Shown here: positions 1 through 11,309 of the stretch, piece after piece
Layout: the number at the start of each line of letters is the position of its first letter
Position numbering within the stretch: the first letter of the stretch is position 1
Assembly (NCBI GenBank): GCA_013365325.1
Contig: JABVXV010000494.1
Location: forward strand, 1-34,215
Length of the DNA stretch: 34,215 bases
DNA from: Dipetalonema caudispina
Lineage: Eukaryota > Nematoda > Chromadorea > Rhabditida > Onchocercidae
Direction of reading: 5' to 3'
The notes under the pieces: model-generated
What the model was told of the DNA's origin: nothing
The model's database searches: none
What the model saw: only the letters and a program-made list of their open reading frames with translations
Translations under genes and position numbers: made by a program

Positions 1-98
<98 letters not shown>

Positions 99-157
99 CA
101 TTATTATTATTATTATTATTACTATTATTATTACTATTATTATTATTATCATTGTCA
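1..157. repeat. (ATT)n microsatellite at the left edge
   Basis: The first ~157 bases are ATT trinucleotides, at first perfect and then with scattered ATC, ACT and GTC variants (almost all T-to-C or A-to-G changes). The array runs off the window, so its full length is unknown. It lies upstream of the first visible PTR exon, presumably in an intron of that gene. Confidence 0.97.
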
Positions 158-1394
158 TTATGCTAAAATAATGCAGCCAAAAATAAAACAAAATCATAAA
201 ACTTTTAAGAGAAAATTTCAAACATTGCAAACAATTATTTCTAATTAAAATTAATAAGATCCAAAATAAGAATTTAAATCTATGCAATCCAATTATAATA
301 CAAATAATGACGTTCGATAGAGCCTTGAAAATCTTCAAATATACGATATCATTATGATTTTATGACAATTTTAAATAATTCTGTAGTATTAAAATAGAAG
401 TTAACATCATATTTCGGATTAATCTTTATTCTTTTTCAAAAATTCAACGGATTTTTTAAATACTATTTGAAATTTAAAGGTGAAAATTGATTTGTAACGG
501 AAATATATCACAATAACATTCAACCAAGTTCAAAGACAACATCATATATGTTTCAAAAATAGAGCTATCACCGTGCTAATAATCATCTTCATTATTTTAA
601 AAACATTTTCACGAATTTAATACTAAACTGGGAAAGTTTAAAAACTTTAGCAAACTTTTTTTGCCTATGTGACTTCTGATAATCTGAAGAGATTGGAAAG
701 GTTATCACTTGCACAGATTTTAATTTTTGGAACCAAATAAATGAAGCAAAATGTGAATTTATTCCTTTCTCGTATGTTAATCAAATGATAGTTTACATAA
801 ATTATAAATTCAAAAGAAAATGGATGATTGTATTTGAATTTATTTTCATAGAAAAAAAAACCTTGTCGTTGTCATTTTTTCTTAATTCTTTTGAAATTTT
901 CATTTATTGAAAAGCTCTTATATATACATAGACATATTTATTCATATTTTCATTTTACCGGAACGGAAATAAATCGGTAATCAACTGTAATTTTTCCCAG
1001 TTTACATACTAAATCGAAATTATATAATTTTGTAGTTCACATTTATTGTTAGCAATTATAATTTGCCTTAAATTGAATAATAATTTGTAACAACTTTAGT
1101 ATGTATAGCTTAATGATCTTTTCATTAAAAAAAAAAAGAAAATTGGTATAAATGAATTTAATTTCTAATATTTTTCAATTTCATCCGGAAATATTTGAAA
1201 AGCTTTAGTTATCATTTAATTTTGTGTTTTATTTGCTCTACTTTAGGATGGGAAGGTAAATAAATGAATATGTAAGATTGATTTTTGAATGATGAAATGA
1301 TAAGTAATCCAGAAAATCACTTGATAATATAAATATCGTCCTATTAACAACTATCAGGATGTTTCATTAGCCAATATATGTTCAAATATTTCAG
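158..1394. other. Non-coding AT-rich stretch, probably intron of the PTR gene
   Basis: No open frame with coding character is visible on either strand. It must contain, or be part of, the intron before the exon at 1395, because that exon starts at codon position 2 and begins inside the first membrane half of the protein. A 9-base segment at 1246-1254 is bounded by TTTAG and GTAAAT and could be a micro-exon, but nothing in the protein supports it. Confidence 0.6.
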
Positions 1395-2493
1395 CGGTAA
1401 TCGGTTCAACGACAAAAAGTCCCTATTTGCAGTACATGTCATTTGTATTAGCTGCCGGTGTTGCCGTTTTACTCATCTTTGCCCTTCTATTTTTCTCCGT
1501 ATTTCTGTATGTTGCGGGTCGTCGTGAGACCAAAGGTGTCAAGTGGTACCAATGTTTTCGTTCCGGTGATACACATTTCGCTCGTAAGTTATCATTTGGA
1601 AAGAAAAAATGAAATGAATTAATGAAAATTTTAAATTTTCTAAAATATTTGAAGAGTATAAAAGAAAAAATAATCAGACAAAGAAAAAAAACTGTCGGTT
1701 TCTTTTTTTTTTTTTAATTTGACCTTACTTAATCAATTATTATTATTATTACGACAATTAAGAGCATTAATATTATCATAGGTTCATATTATCATTATCG
1801 TTATAACTATCATTGCAACTATTATTTGCTTATATTATCGTTATCATTGCTATCATCATTATCATTATCAGCGAAGAAGAATTATTATCCTACGCTTATA
1901 CAATCGATTAAATATTTTGAACAAAGAAGAAAAAAAAAATTCTAAATTATTACTCTCATTTGTAAATTTCTGATTTAATGACATATCTTACGGATAAGAC
2001 AAAATGAGAAAAGTTTGGAAGAAAAAAAACGAATGAATTCTTATTTTGTAGTTGTAGAAATAAACCATTTAAAATGGTTAAAATTTGAAATTGAAGCAAT
2101 TAAATTTTTTGCTACTTCATTTTTAACTTCAAATTCAAACAAAAAAAAAGAGTAAAAAGAAAGGAAAGTTATGAAGATAATTTTTCTTTTTTTTTTCGCA
2201 TTTATTATTCAATTTATTCATGCTACTTTCTATAAATGTTTGCTAAAATAATATTTACAAGAAAAAAAAAAAAAAAAAAAAAAAAATGATAAAATTATTT
2301 CTGTTTTAGCTCGAACAATTAATGAATTCAGTGATTCAAGCATTGAAGTACTTCATGAAAAGCTTATTGATACTAAGCCATCATTTTCGAGAGCTACTGC
2401 TGCAGCAATGGCTAATTCATATCTTCGTTGTCCGGTTGCATTCGTTTTTGCTATCTATTTGGTGCTTGCTTTTTGGGGCTGCAAGGATGTTCG
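1395..2493 (+). CDS. PTR exons 1-2: end of first membrane half, cytoplasmic loop, TM7
   Basis: Exon 1395-1583 carries a segment starting VIGSTTKSPYLQY and then a ~28-residue hydrophobic helix. A positively charged turn (GRRETKG) and a cytoplasmic YQCF follow. This is the place where PTR proteins leave the sterol-sensing half. Exon 2310-2493 carries a polar loop and then LRCPVAFVFAIYLVLAFWGC, the TM7 helix. The donor at 2494 leaves phase 2; the best in-frame acceptor is at 2681. The intron between them (1584-2309) holds degenerate TTATCATTA repeats and a long A-run just before the acceptor. Confidence 0.85.
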
Positions 2494-5400
2494 GTATGAT
2501 AAAAGTAGAAAAAGAAAACAAAAAAAATTTCCTTGAAAATTTCCATTTGAATTAAAAAATTTGTGAAAATCAAGATTTTAATTTCGAAATTAATTTTAAT
2601 CTTAATTTTTTTTTTTTTCAATAATATGAAATGGTTAATGAATGAATGCAAGGATGGGAAATTTACATTAATTTATTTAAGAATAGATCTGAAGGAGGAA
2701 TATTTCTTGTCAAAAGAAAGTGAATCACGAACATTTATTGAAAATTATCGTGTTGAATTTGGACAATATGAAGATTTTCTTGAATTGGTATTCGATGAAC
2801 CAATCGATTATCTCGATCCACATCGAAAGGATGAAATTCTTGCAATACTAGAATGGCCTATTGTAAGCTATTTTAATTTCAAAATAAAAAGAAAATTCAA
2901 CAGTTTCAATATGATCAATTTTATTATATCGTTAGGTAATAATCATCAATAGAAAAGTAGCAATTAACGAAGTTACCTAGGTTTTGATTATCACATATGA
3001 TAGTTATTTATTACCTTTCTACTTTCCGGATTTTTAAAACACCTCCTTAATGTTTATTATCCGGAATAACGTGCAATTTTTTTTTTCAGCAAAATCAGTT
3101 GGCAACAAGATCAGTGAGTTGGTTGAAAGATTTTGTGCGATTCGAAAGTGCAACTATTTACGATATAAATCCGGTAATTTATTAGAGCTATTTCATTAAT
3201 TCAAGTTATTTCAATTATTAATTCAAATGTCTTTTAAGTATTCCATACGATTTTACTTGTCAACCACTTCTGCTTTTTAAAATCTAACTTTAAAAGGTCG
3301 AAAAATTGTCGCTCAAATCTAAAAATCAATTCGATTTGTTGCATTTTCCACTTTTTTAAAAATTAAAAAATTTTCTTCCAAAACTTTATGAAGGCTCAAA
3401 TTTCAGTCTTTTCTCACAATTTCATGTAATACTAATAAGATCATTTTACTATTTGGAATTTAATCACAAATAAATGTATAATCTGAATCGCTAAGACAGT
3501 TTATTTCGCATTTCGAATACTTCAAATGTTTCAAATTTAGATATAAATAGTTTAACTTGATTTTAATCCTAAATTAGTGATTTGATTAGATTAGATCTTG
3601 TCACATTTATGTTTAACTTATCGTTACTGATAGTGTAACATTATGTAATTATCATAATTGCATCCATTTTGTAAGTTATTGAATTGTACTTTCATATACA
3701 ACAAATAGTTCTCCCCAAAATATTTCCATAACTAACTTTAATTTGAAAAAAAAAAACAACCGAACGATTTTCCTTTTTTTTTAAGGATACATTTGTACCA
3801 ATTATTGGTATTGTATTTTTGACCTCTGAAAATTACAAAAAATATCGAAATGATATAATTTTTGATAAGTTTCAAACACGTATCATTGGATCAAGGATGT
3901 ACATTGAATTAACCGCTAAAGGTGTTCAAGAACGGTTAGTTATGATTTTTTTTTCTTTCTTACAATTTTTCAAAAAAAAAAAAAACTTCCTTTTTTCAAA
4001 AAATATTTTTCAGTTTAAAAAAAAAAAAGCTTTATTATGGTAATATAAAATTTCAGATTATTTGTTATTGATAAATTATTGAATAAGGCTCGTTCAGCTG
4101 GAATATCAATGTTTATAAAAACACCATTTATTTTTGCTATTCAACATGATTTACAGGTATATTACATGTCACACAATTTTATGAATTCAGGAAGATGAAT
4201 TTCTACTTGTAAAAATGTATCAATGTTTACCTATTGTTATCATCATGATACAGTAATATGATACTAATAGTAATATCATGATATTAAAGAGTGAATGGAT
4301 AGAGAATGACTCGGTAGCAAACGAAATAAGGATAAACAAATAAATATAGTTGCAGTATCATTATATCAGAGTATAAAAAAGTAGCAATAATATCATGTTA
4401 CCAAAGGATAGACAATTTAGACGATAGTATCACGATACCATTTGATTTAGAATATTATGTAAAAATTTTAACAATCATTTTAGGTGATGTCTACAGTAAT
4501 CATAGCATTCAGCTTACTACTTTGCTGTGTTTGTACCTTATCATTATTCCTTTTCGGGATACCATCCCTAACCGTACTGGTACTATTATCTAATCTATCT
4601 GTCATTATTGGTGTCATTGGTTTTGCAACTTATTGGATGATTCCCATCAATGCCATTACTTTATTTATGGCTTTGGCTGGTTTATTGTTTCTTATTCAAT
4701 TTTCTGTTTTAAATTTTCACTTTTTTAAATAAGAAACAATTATAATAATCCAATCGTTTTTGATCCGTGGTAAAAGATTAGTTGTTGATCCAAAATTACT
4801 GAATTAACATGTAGAAGTCTTTGTAATTCTTTATGTGCTTTATCAGTAAGTTGCGTTATTATTATAATTTCACCAATTATAGTAATTAATGAGAAGTAAA
4901 AATTTAGGAAGTGCCTTAACAACTACAATTGTTTCCTATTTCTGTTATAATTTTGCAACTGCTGGAAAAAGACAAAAAACTGGCGAACAACGAGTACGCT
5001 ATTCGTTCCAGGTTTAGATGATGATTTATTATCATTATTATTACAATAATTATTCTCATTATTCCTCTTATTATCATCATTATTTATTATTATTATTATA
5101 CCTTTATTTTCTCTAAAAATTAACAATTTAATTGTTCAAGTTAAAAATAAATTCAAAATCTTCGTGTAAAATGGAAAACGAATAATTGAACGATTGTAAA
5201 ATGTAATTCATCCATTTTTTTCTGTTTTTTTTTGTTCGGATTTTTCTTTAAATTAGATTTATTAAAAAAAATTCTTATATTTAAATGAAAGTTTAATCAA
5301 TTGAAGAAATATTTTCAGTCATGTCTACTACCGATAACTTTGGCATGTTTTGTACCAGTTATAACATATTTGCCATTGCTATTAGTTGGTTTACCTGTGA

Positions 5401-7585
5401 TGATACATATCTTCAAGATATTAATGCTCTCTTCATTTATCACTTACATTCATCTATTACTTTTCCTGCCAAAGTAAGTACTGATAATTGATAACAATAT
5501 TAAATGACATTCTGAATTGTAATGATAATTATACTACTGTTATTATCACTCATCATTTCTTTATTTATTTCTTTCAAGAAAAAAAAAACCAATGTATTGA
5601 TAAAATACCGCTGATGTCTTATTTTAGTTGTCAAATCTATCGTATGTGTGAGATATTAGTGATAATTTTGCGATATATTAAAATAATTAAAGATGGTGGG
5701 GAAAAAATTGAATTTAATATTACATTTATGAATCATTTATTAAAATACTTGAAAGTGATTTCCAATAAAATGGGCCGATAATCATTTCCATTTAATGCCA
5801 TATTTAACAATATTTAACTTGTCGATTTAACTGACCTAAAAAAAACTTGAAATGTGAATTCAACTGTATGATTAAAATTTTCTTAGCAAAAGTTAAATGA
5901 ATAAAATTGTTGCAGTGTAATGATATTCCTCACCGAGCAAATTCCATCATTTTGTTCGTCGCTACAGGATATTTGCGACGAATGTTGCTGCTACTGTTTT
6001 GATATTGAAGAAGATTCCGGTAGCATTTACTACATACCAACTGGAGGTCGGACTACTTCACAACTTAACGGCTTAACAAAGTTTGTCCTTTTCAATTGAA
6101 TTTGAAAAAAAAAAAAGTGTTGTTATTCTATCTTCGTTCATTTTTTAATTCATATCGCTTTACATCATTTCAGAAACCTAAACTATTTTGTGGACCAGTA
6201 ATTATAATAATTAATGAATTTAATATTCCGAATATGAGTACCAGATTATGCATAAATTTTTAATTATGTAGGAAGTAATCAATTCATTAGAGCAATATTT
6301 CGATTATAAAGAAGTGAAAAACTAAATTTTAGAGAATGCATAATGATTGATAAAATGTCCTTTTAGACAATATTCATATGCGTTAACAGTACCACCAACT
6401 ACACGTGGTATGTTACTACCACCCAAAGCAGCAGGTTATTTACCAGTAACTGCAACGGTTGCTCCGGCTTTAGTTCCTGATTTACTTCCCTATCAACCGA
6501 ATTCAATTGTTAGTCTCGGAAATTATCGATCAACTAAAAATCGTCGCCGTGAAAATAGCGAGGTTAACTTTTCTATAGTTTTAACTGGCTATTGATATGA
6601 TTAGTAGATAAGCTTCGGAAAGTTCATCGTATTCGTTGCATAAATTATAGCACTACCGGAATTGATACTTGAATAGAGTTGAAATATAATAAGGAACAAT
6701 TTATGATAAGATTTTTGAATGATATTTTCAAAATTTTTTTCTTTTTCAAATTTACTGTTTTATTTTAAGTTATAGAGATTATTATTTTGTCAATTTTCCT
6801 TTTTTTTTTTTTTTTTTTTTTTGTTTTTATAGCAATCTCTCAGTCTACCATCATCACCACGAGTAACTCTATCCAATCGACAAACACCTCGACGAGAACG
6901 ACGACGAATAACCACCGAAGATCATTCACCAAATGATGAATCGATCTATGAGGAACCGCCATCATTGGTTGTTATATTAAATTAGTTGTAGAAGAATTTA
7001 ATAATTTTCTCAATTAATACTTTTGATTGTTCATAAGTTTCTGCACAATTATTGTATAATATTCAAATATAAGCTTTAATGAAATTTTAGTCGTCAAATT
7101 TACCGGAGCCACACTCACCAATGCAATCACGGCGTTATGAAGGACGAAAACCGGAAAGGCGACAGTCTCATTCATCTACCTCACGATATGTTTTACGTGA
7201 TGAGCGATCTTCGGTTGGTTAAAGTTTCAAATTGTCGCTTGTTACTGGGACATTTTTTTTTTTCTTCCACTATTAGTATATGAAATGATTAAATTGTATG
7301 AGTTTTTTTTTTCTAGAAAATGTCAATATTAAATGAAAATTGCTAGTAAGCTAAAATTGAAATAATAGAATTAATCAATAAAAGCATAATTTAACATAGG
7401 AACGAGATTCGGCAATTGAACTACGTTCCAATTGGAAGCAATACCTGATCGATGGTAATTTACGTCAGTCTACCGGTGTTGCTGTCTCAACTTCACCATC
7501 TTCCACTCCTCAACCGATGATGTATTACTCGACACCTGCTTATCGGACACAACCACCACGCTACAGTTATGATAAAAGATTTTAA
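1395..7585 (+). CDS. Patched-related (PTR) family membrane protein, 3' part, 14 exons
   Basis: Partial gene; its 5' exons lie left of the window. Exons: 1395-1583, 2310-2493, 2682-2862, 3090-3173, 3786-3934, 4057-4156, 4484-4679, 4908-5011, 5319-5473, 5916-6080, 6367-6562, 6833-6967, 7091-7213, 7400-7585 (TAA at 7583). All junctions are GT..AG and every phase closes, giving 714 residues. They run: a TM helix (residues ~12-40) ending in the RRETKG loop, TM7 (~103-119), a second ectodomain (~125-290), TM8-TM12 (~296-452), and a ~260-residue cytoplasmic tail. PTR proteins are RND-fold relatives of Patched and Dispatched with a sterol-sensing-domain topology. In nematodes they act in epidermal secretion, cuticle formation and moulting. 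Order and spacing match PTRs, not canonical Patched (shorter loop) and not NPC1. The exact C. elegans orthologue cannot be named. The first and third exon boundaries are the least certain. Confidence 0.92.
2682..4156 (+). CDS. PTR exons 3-6: second extracellular domain
   Basis: Four exons (2682-2862, 3090-3173, 3786-3934, 4057-4156) encode the loop between TM7 and TM8. It opens with IDLKEEYFLSKESES, the family's usual short lead from TM7 to the conserved Ser, and then an acidic, aromatic pore-domain-like segment. It closes with a stretch of the form DIIFDKFQTRIIGSRMYIEL followed by a helix rich in Lys and Ala. Length (~170 residues) is normal for PTRs and much shorter than in Patched. Frame extensions beyond 2682 and 2862 are intron read-through, not exon. 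Confidence 0.85.
3174..3785 (+). other. PTR intron 4 (612 bp), nothing recognised
   Basis: AT-rich intron between phase-0 exons. It starts GTAATT and ends in a T-run followed by TTAAG. No internal ORF, hairpin or repeat stands out. Confidence 0.7.
4157..4483 (+). other. PTR intron 6 with repeated TATCATGATA-type palindromes
   Basis: Starts GTATAT and ends TTTTAG. It contains several variants of a palindromic word, including the perfect 16-bp palindrome TAATATCATGATATTA at 4271-4286 and near copies around 4231-4252 and 4428-4441. Confidence 0.7.
4484..5473 (+). CDS. PTR exons 7-9: TM8 to TM12 core
   Basis: Exon 4484-4679 encodes TM8 and TM9 and the start of TM10. Exon 4908-5011 completes TM10 and the amphipathic linker with GEQRVRYSFQ. 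Exon 5319-5473 encodes TM11 and TM12. Relatives usually have a Gly-x-x-x-Asp/Glu motif (GFSVD in most PTRs) in TM10. Here the aligned residues are GSALT, with no acidic residue in the helix. The linker and TM11-TM12 otherwise keep family spacing. Exon 9 ends CCA AA in phase 2, completed by the T at 5916. Confidence 0.88.
5628..5781 (+). CDS. Possible alternative terminal exon of the PTR gene
   Basis: Inside intron 9 a TTATTTTAG acceptor (ending 5627) leads into an open frame. Spliced to exon 9 in the correct phase (AA + T), it encodes Asn and 50 further residues before TAA at 5779-5781. An AATAAA follows at 5900-5905. The product would end soon after TM12, replacing the long tail and PPxY motif with a short Lys-rich end. 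The composition is close to intron background, so this may be chance; the longer frame also runs upstream to 5488. Confidence 0.3.
5916..7585 (+). CDS. PTR exons 10-14: cytoplasmic tail with Cys cluster and PPxY motif
   Basis: After the last helix the chain carries CDECCCYC (bases 5974-5997), a juxtamembrane Cys cluster of the kind often S-acylated, then an acidic patch. The rest (~210 residues) is low-complexity and rich in Arg, Ser, Pro and Gln, with several Arg-Arg-x-Ser/Thr-like sites. Near the end is PPRY (7553-7564), a WW-domain PPxY motif, nine codons from the stop once the final residues are counted. Exons 12 (135 nt) and 13 (123 nt) both start and end in phase 0. Most PTRs have short tails, so this one is unusually long. 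Confidence 0.88.
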
Positions 7586-7872
7586 AATTTGAATTAATTA
7601 TTAGAAGTGATTGTCTACTGTAGCAGTGTTGACATTAATATGGTATATATTTTTGTTTTATTCCATTTTATCAATTGTCATCATTTGAAGATTATTTTAC
7701 AGTACTGTTGTTTACCTTTTTTAAATTGAACTTTTAGGAGAACGGAATGATGAGAGTTTACTAGGTATTAAGGTAATCGATAATTTCCAAGTATAGAAAG
7801 ATTACTGCGAATAATAGTATATAGATTGATCCGTTCCAAAAAAAGAAAACAAGTTATATATTTTATTTTCGA

Positions 7873-7878
7873 AATAAA
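7873..7878 (+). promoter_or_regulatory. Likely polyadenylation signal of the PTR gene
   Basis: AATAAA, the first such hexamer after the PTR stop codon at 7583-7585. It implies a 3' UTR of roughly 300 bases. Another copy follows near 7963. Cleavage cannot be confirmed from sequence alone. Confidence 0.5.
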
Positions 7879-8305
7879 TTTACCATAAATTTAACTTTTT
7901 TGTGCTTTTTCATAAATTTAATAAAAAAAAATTTCTGAAATTTTATTAGATTTAAAAAAAAAGAATAAATTGAAGAGTAGCAAATATCATTAAATACATT
8001 CATTCTTCTGTTTAAATTTAACTGATACTGTAAAAAGATGAAGGAAATTATTTTAGTGATTATTTTAGTTCTTTTTTTCCAATTTTTCTGTTTGTTTTTT
8101 ATTTTCCCATAAAAAATTTTCATTCTTTATTTTATTTTTTTTTTATTTTTTGAAAAAAAAGACAACTGCCATATTTATATTATTTATTTGCATGTCAAAT
8201 TATTTTCTAATTTTCATTTTGAAACAATTCGTTTCGTGTAATTCTGTCAATAATGTCGATTTTTTATTTTGCCATATTCTCAGGTTATAACAAAAAATTT
8301 TCCAG

Positions 8306-8602
8306 AATTCCGGATCTTTGGCACAAAATGGATCCCATTCTTAAATTGCTTCATATGAAATGCAAATTTTATAACAAGCAAATATTGTAAGTATCTTGCT
8401 AAAAACAAATTGGATATTAATGAAATATTTCTTTTCGTGCCAAAATATCCTCGTACTTAGGTCTTACCATACCTGGTACCATTACTTATCTAGTAAGTGA
8501 TCTTGGTGACAACTAATTCATCGTCGTTTTCCCACTTTTATTATAGTATTAAAATTTATGCATTGTTTGATAGAAATTTCAGATATCCTGTTAGAAATTT
8601 GA
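8306..8602 (+). CDS. Weak candidate: three short linked exons, unknown product
   Basis: A TTTTCCAG acceptor is followed by 8306-8386, then a strong GTAAGTAT donor. 8461-8492 is bounded by TACTTAG and GTAAGTGA. 8547-8602 follows TTATTATAG and ends in TGA. One frame stays open across all three with matching phases and gives ~55 residues beginning IPDLWHKMDPILKLL. I recognise no domain, no initiator is visible, and an upstream exon in phase 2 would be needed. It may be a fragment of a gene, a non-coding spliced RNA, or chance. Confidence 0.22.
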
Positions 8603-11232
8603 ACATATTAATTTAAATTTGATAATATAGGAGTTATTTTCTTCATCTGAATTTCATCCTAAATCATTGCTATAAGGAATATTTTTCAATTTTTAGAGAT
8701 TGAAGTTTTAACATGTCGAAAAAATTTCAGCTAAAATTATTTGCATTAAAATTGAAAAATTTTGATATAAAAAATCATTCAATATATCAAAAATTTTTGT
8801 TAAGATTCGCATTTTGTCTATATAATATATTAATGACAGTATTGCCAATTTAGCGCTAATATTTATGTAAACAATAATTATTTCTTTTTATTTTCATTTA
8901 TTTAATTGATGTAATAATTTATTGCAATTTTTTTACATACTTATCAATTTCTATTTATTTGCTATTCCTTTTTGTAGTAGAAGTTTTTTGGAAGAAAATT
9001 TTGGAATTTGCTCATTTGTTGATAATATTTTTTATTTTCATATTTTTTGACAATGTATTTTATATTATATATATATATATAATGGTAATTAATGTTTTTT
9101 TTAATAAAATTCAATTATTGTGGAAGGTATTACTATTTCTCATTAGTTATGCAAATCTTACATCAACTATCTTAGCTTTTCGTCATACTAGGATTAATTT
9201 TTCATTCATTAATCCATAATGACAATGAAATTAATAAATATTTTTACATAATCATCAAATAAGATCGATAAATAGTAAATGAAAGTGTATGCAATGTTTG
9301 AAATGTATCAAATCATTATTTTACGTTACGTGAATGTATCCAAATATTTTAATTGTAAATAAAGTATTGTTAATTCTAAGAAATCAATCAATTAGATTAT
9401 CAATAAATGTTATTTGCTATAAATGATAAGAATGATATTTGAATGATTCAAACATTCTTTCTTCTATTAGATTTACGCAAAATTTCAAAACATTGTCAAC
9501 ATTAATTTAGATACCGTAATAATTTCATTTCATTAATAATTAAATCACATTGGTCTTATTAGTTACGCTTACGATATAATTCTTATTGAAGAATTTTATG
9601 ATAGCTATGAAATAATTTTATTTGTAATAAATTTGCTAAAGTGAAACTAATAAATGTTAAGAAATAATTGATAAATTATTGGAAATACAAAAGAGAAATA
9701 CAAAAGAAGGTAAAAGGCTCATTTTATGATTACTATTAAGAGAGCTATAATGCTCACTAATAAGAGTTTTCAAAATTCGTCCATCAATTAGTAATATTTC
9801 TGGTGCAGTTATAATTTATCATTTTTATGCATAAATTATCATTGTCATAGAATCAATGATCAGTGGTGTTTTTATGCAAGATCACTTGACGATACGGTAG
9901 TGAAAGTATAAATGTAACTGATTATTAATTGATTAACATTGATATAAAAAGTTCGACTTAGCATAAAATACAAACTGGCAGTGAGATAAGGTAACATAAT
10001 AAATGAACAATAATGATTGCTAATAAGTTTGGTGAATTATTAATTAAAAGTTAAAATAAGTATTGATTACAAATAAATTCATTCATTATTTCCATAAAGG
10101 ATGTGTATCGTAGAAAATTTGTGATTTAAATTATGAAATGAATTAAAAAACGAACGAAATTTCTGATGGTAAAAGGGAAAAAAGAAAAGATATCACTCTT
10201 TAGCGAGTAGGTTGGTAGTCTTATCACTCTTATGCACAAATTATCATTATCAGTAATATTCAAGATGATCAAAGATCGGCCATGTTGTTATCATTGCAAT
10301 ATTTAGACGTAATAAGTTGTCCTATTAATTTTAATCATTCAAAAATTAACAATGAAATACACAATGTGTGGGAGGGTTTAACTGAAGAGCAGTGTATGGA
10401 GTGATTTGATAAATTAAATGAAATTTGACTAAATTTCAAAACAAAAGGATTTCAAAACCCATGATACTTTAATTATTTAATAATTTAGTAAAATTTAGCG
10501 AATAATCAAACGAATGCAACCAAAATTGTGTTAATAATTTCACAGTCATCCTTCTCAATAGTTCCCATGGCGTATCATTTTTCGGACAAACTTGGTAAAT
10601 TTTTCAAGCTTAATTAATTATATTAATTATTTACTAACAGTAGAATATCCATCCAAAAACTCTTTGATTTCCCTTTTTGTCATCCATTTCATTTTTAACA
10701 AAGCAATTCGACAGTATTTCAATTTTTGCATTTTGTTTTTCATTAACAAATTTTTTGCTTTCCATTCTCATCTTTGAGTAATTGTTTCTTTATAAATAGA
10801 TAATAAGTAAATAAATAAACATAGATGAGGTGGCAATTTACTCGACAGCACTACCTTTTATATTTATGTAAAACAGAAATATTCGATCATAGCATAATTT
10901 AGTCGAATCATTTCCAATTTTTAATCAGTCCAAACAGTTTGATAAAATGAAATACATATTAAAGAAATATTATACCACATATTTAATGTATGTAGTTAAG
11001 TAATGATAAAATTCATATAATATTTTTTACCAATTATTACGTCATACTGCAAATAACAATTAAATCATTCTACTTAAAACAACATCAATTAATTCTAATT
11101 CAAAATAATTTTCAATCACTGAAAAGCTTATTTTGTTTGCTTCCATAATTAAATAATAGAATATTTGATGCATAATTTGATAACGGTAATTTCAGGTTAA
11201 ATATCTTATCATTAACTAGTCATGATAAAGAT

Positions 11233-11309
11233 AAGTTTGAGTTAGTAATTCTGCTACTAACTAATGCTTAATTAGTGACTAACGTAAACTTAGAACTAAC
11301 TCAAATTTT
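11233..11309. repeat. Nested inverted repeats built on TTAGT/ACTAA
   Basis: Outer arms AAGTTTGAGTTAGT (11233-11246) and ACTAACTCAAATTTT (11295-11309) are complementary with about one mismatch. A perfect inner pair AGTTAGTA (11240-11247) and TACTAACT (11255-11262) can form an alternative hairpin. Confidence 0.75.

Noticed and set aside
1246..1254. 9-base micro-exon between TTTAG and GTAAAT
   Set aside because: Possible by splice signals, but 9 bases can be bracketed by chance and no protein evidence supports it.
2563..2952. 129-codon plus ORF around PTR exon 3 taken as a whole gene
   Set aside because: Only 2682-2862 is exonic; the two ends are intron read-through, shown by the flanking splice sites.
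4740..5126. Minus ORFs opposite PTR exon 8
   Set aside because: Antisense to a well-supported plus-strand exon and a repeat tract.
8959..9219. Hydrophobic plus-strand ORF (86 codons)
   Set aside because: Phe/Ile/Leu codons from AT-rich DNA, including a TATATA run; no homologous motif, no supported exon ends.
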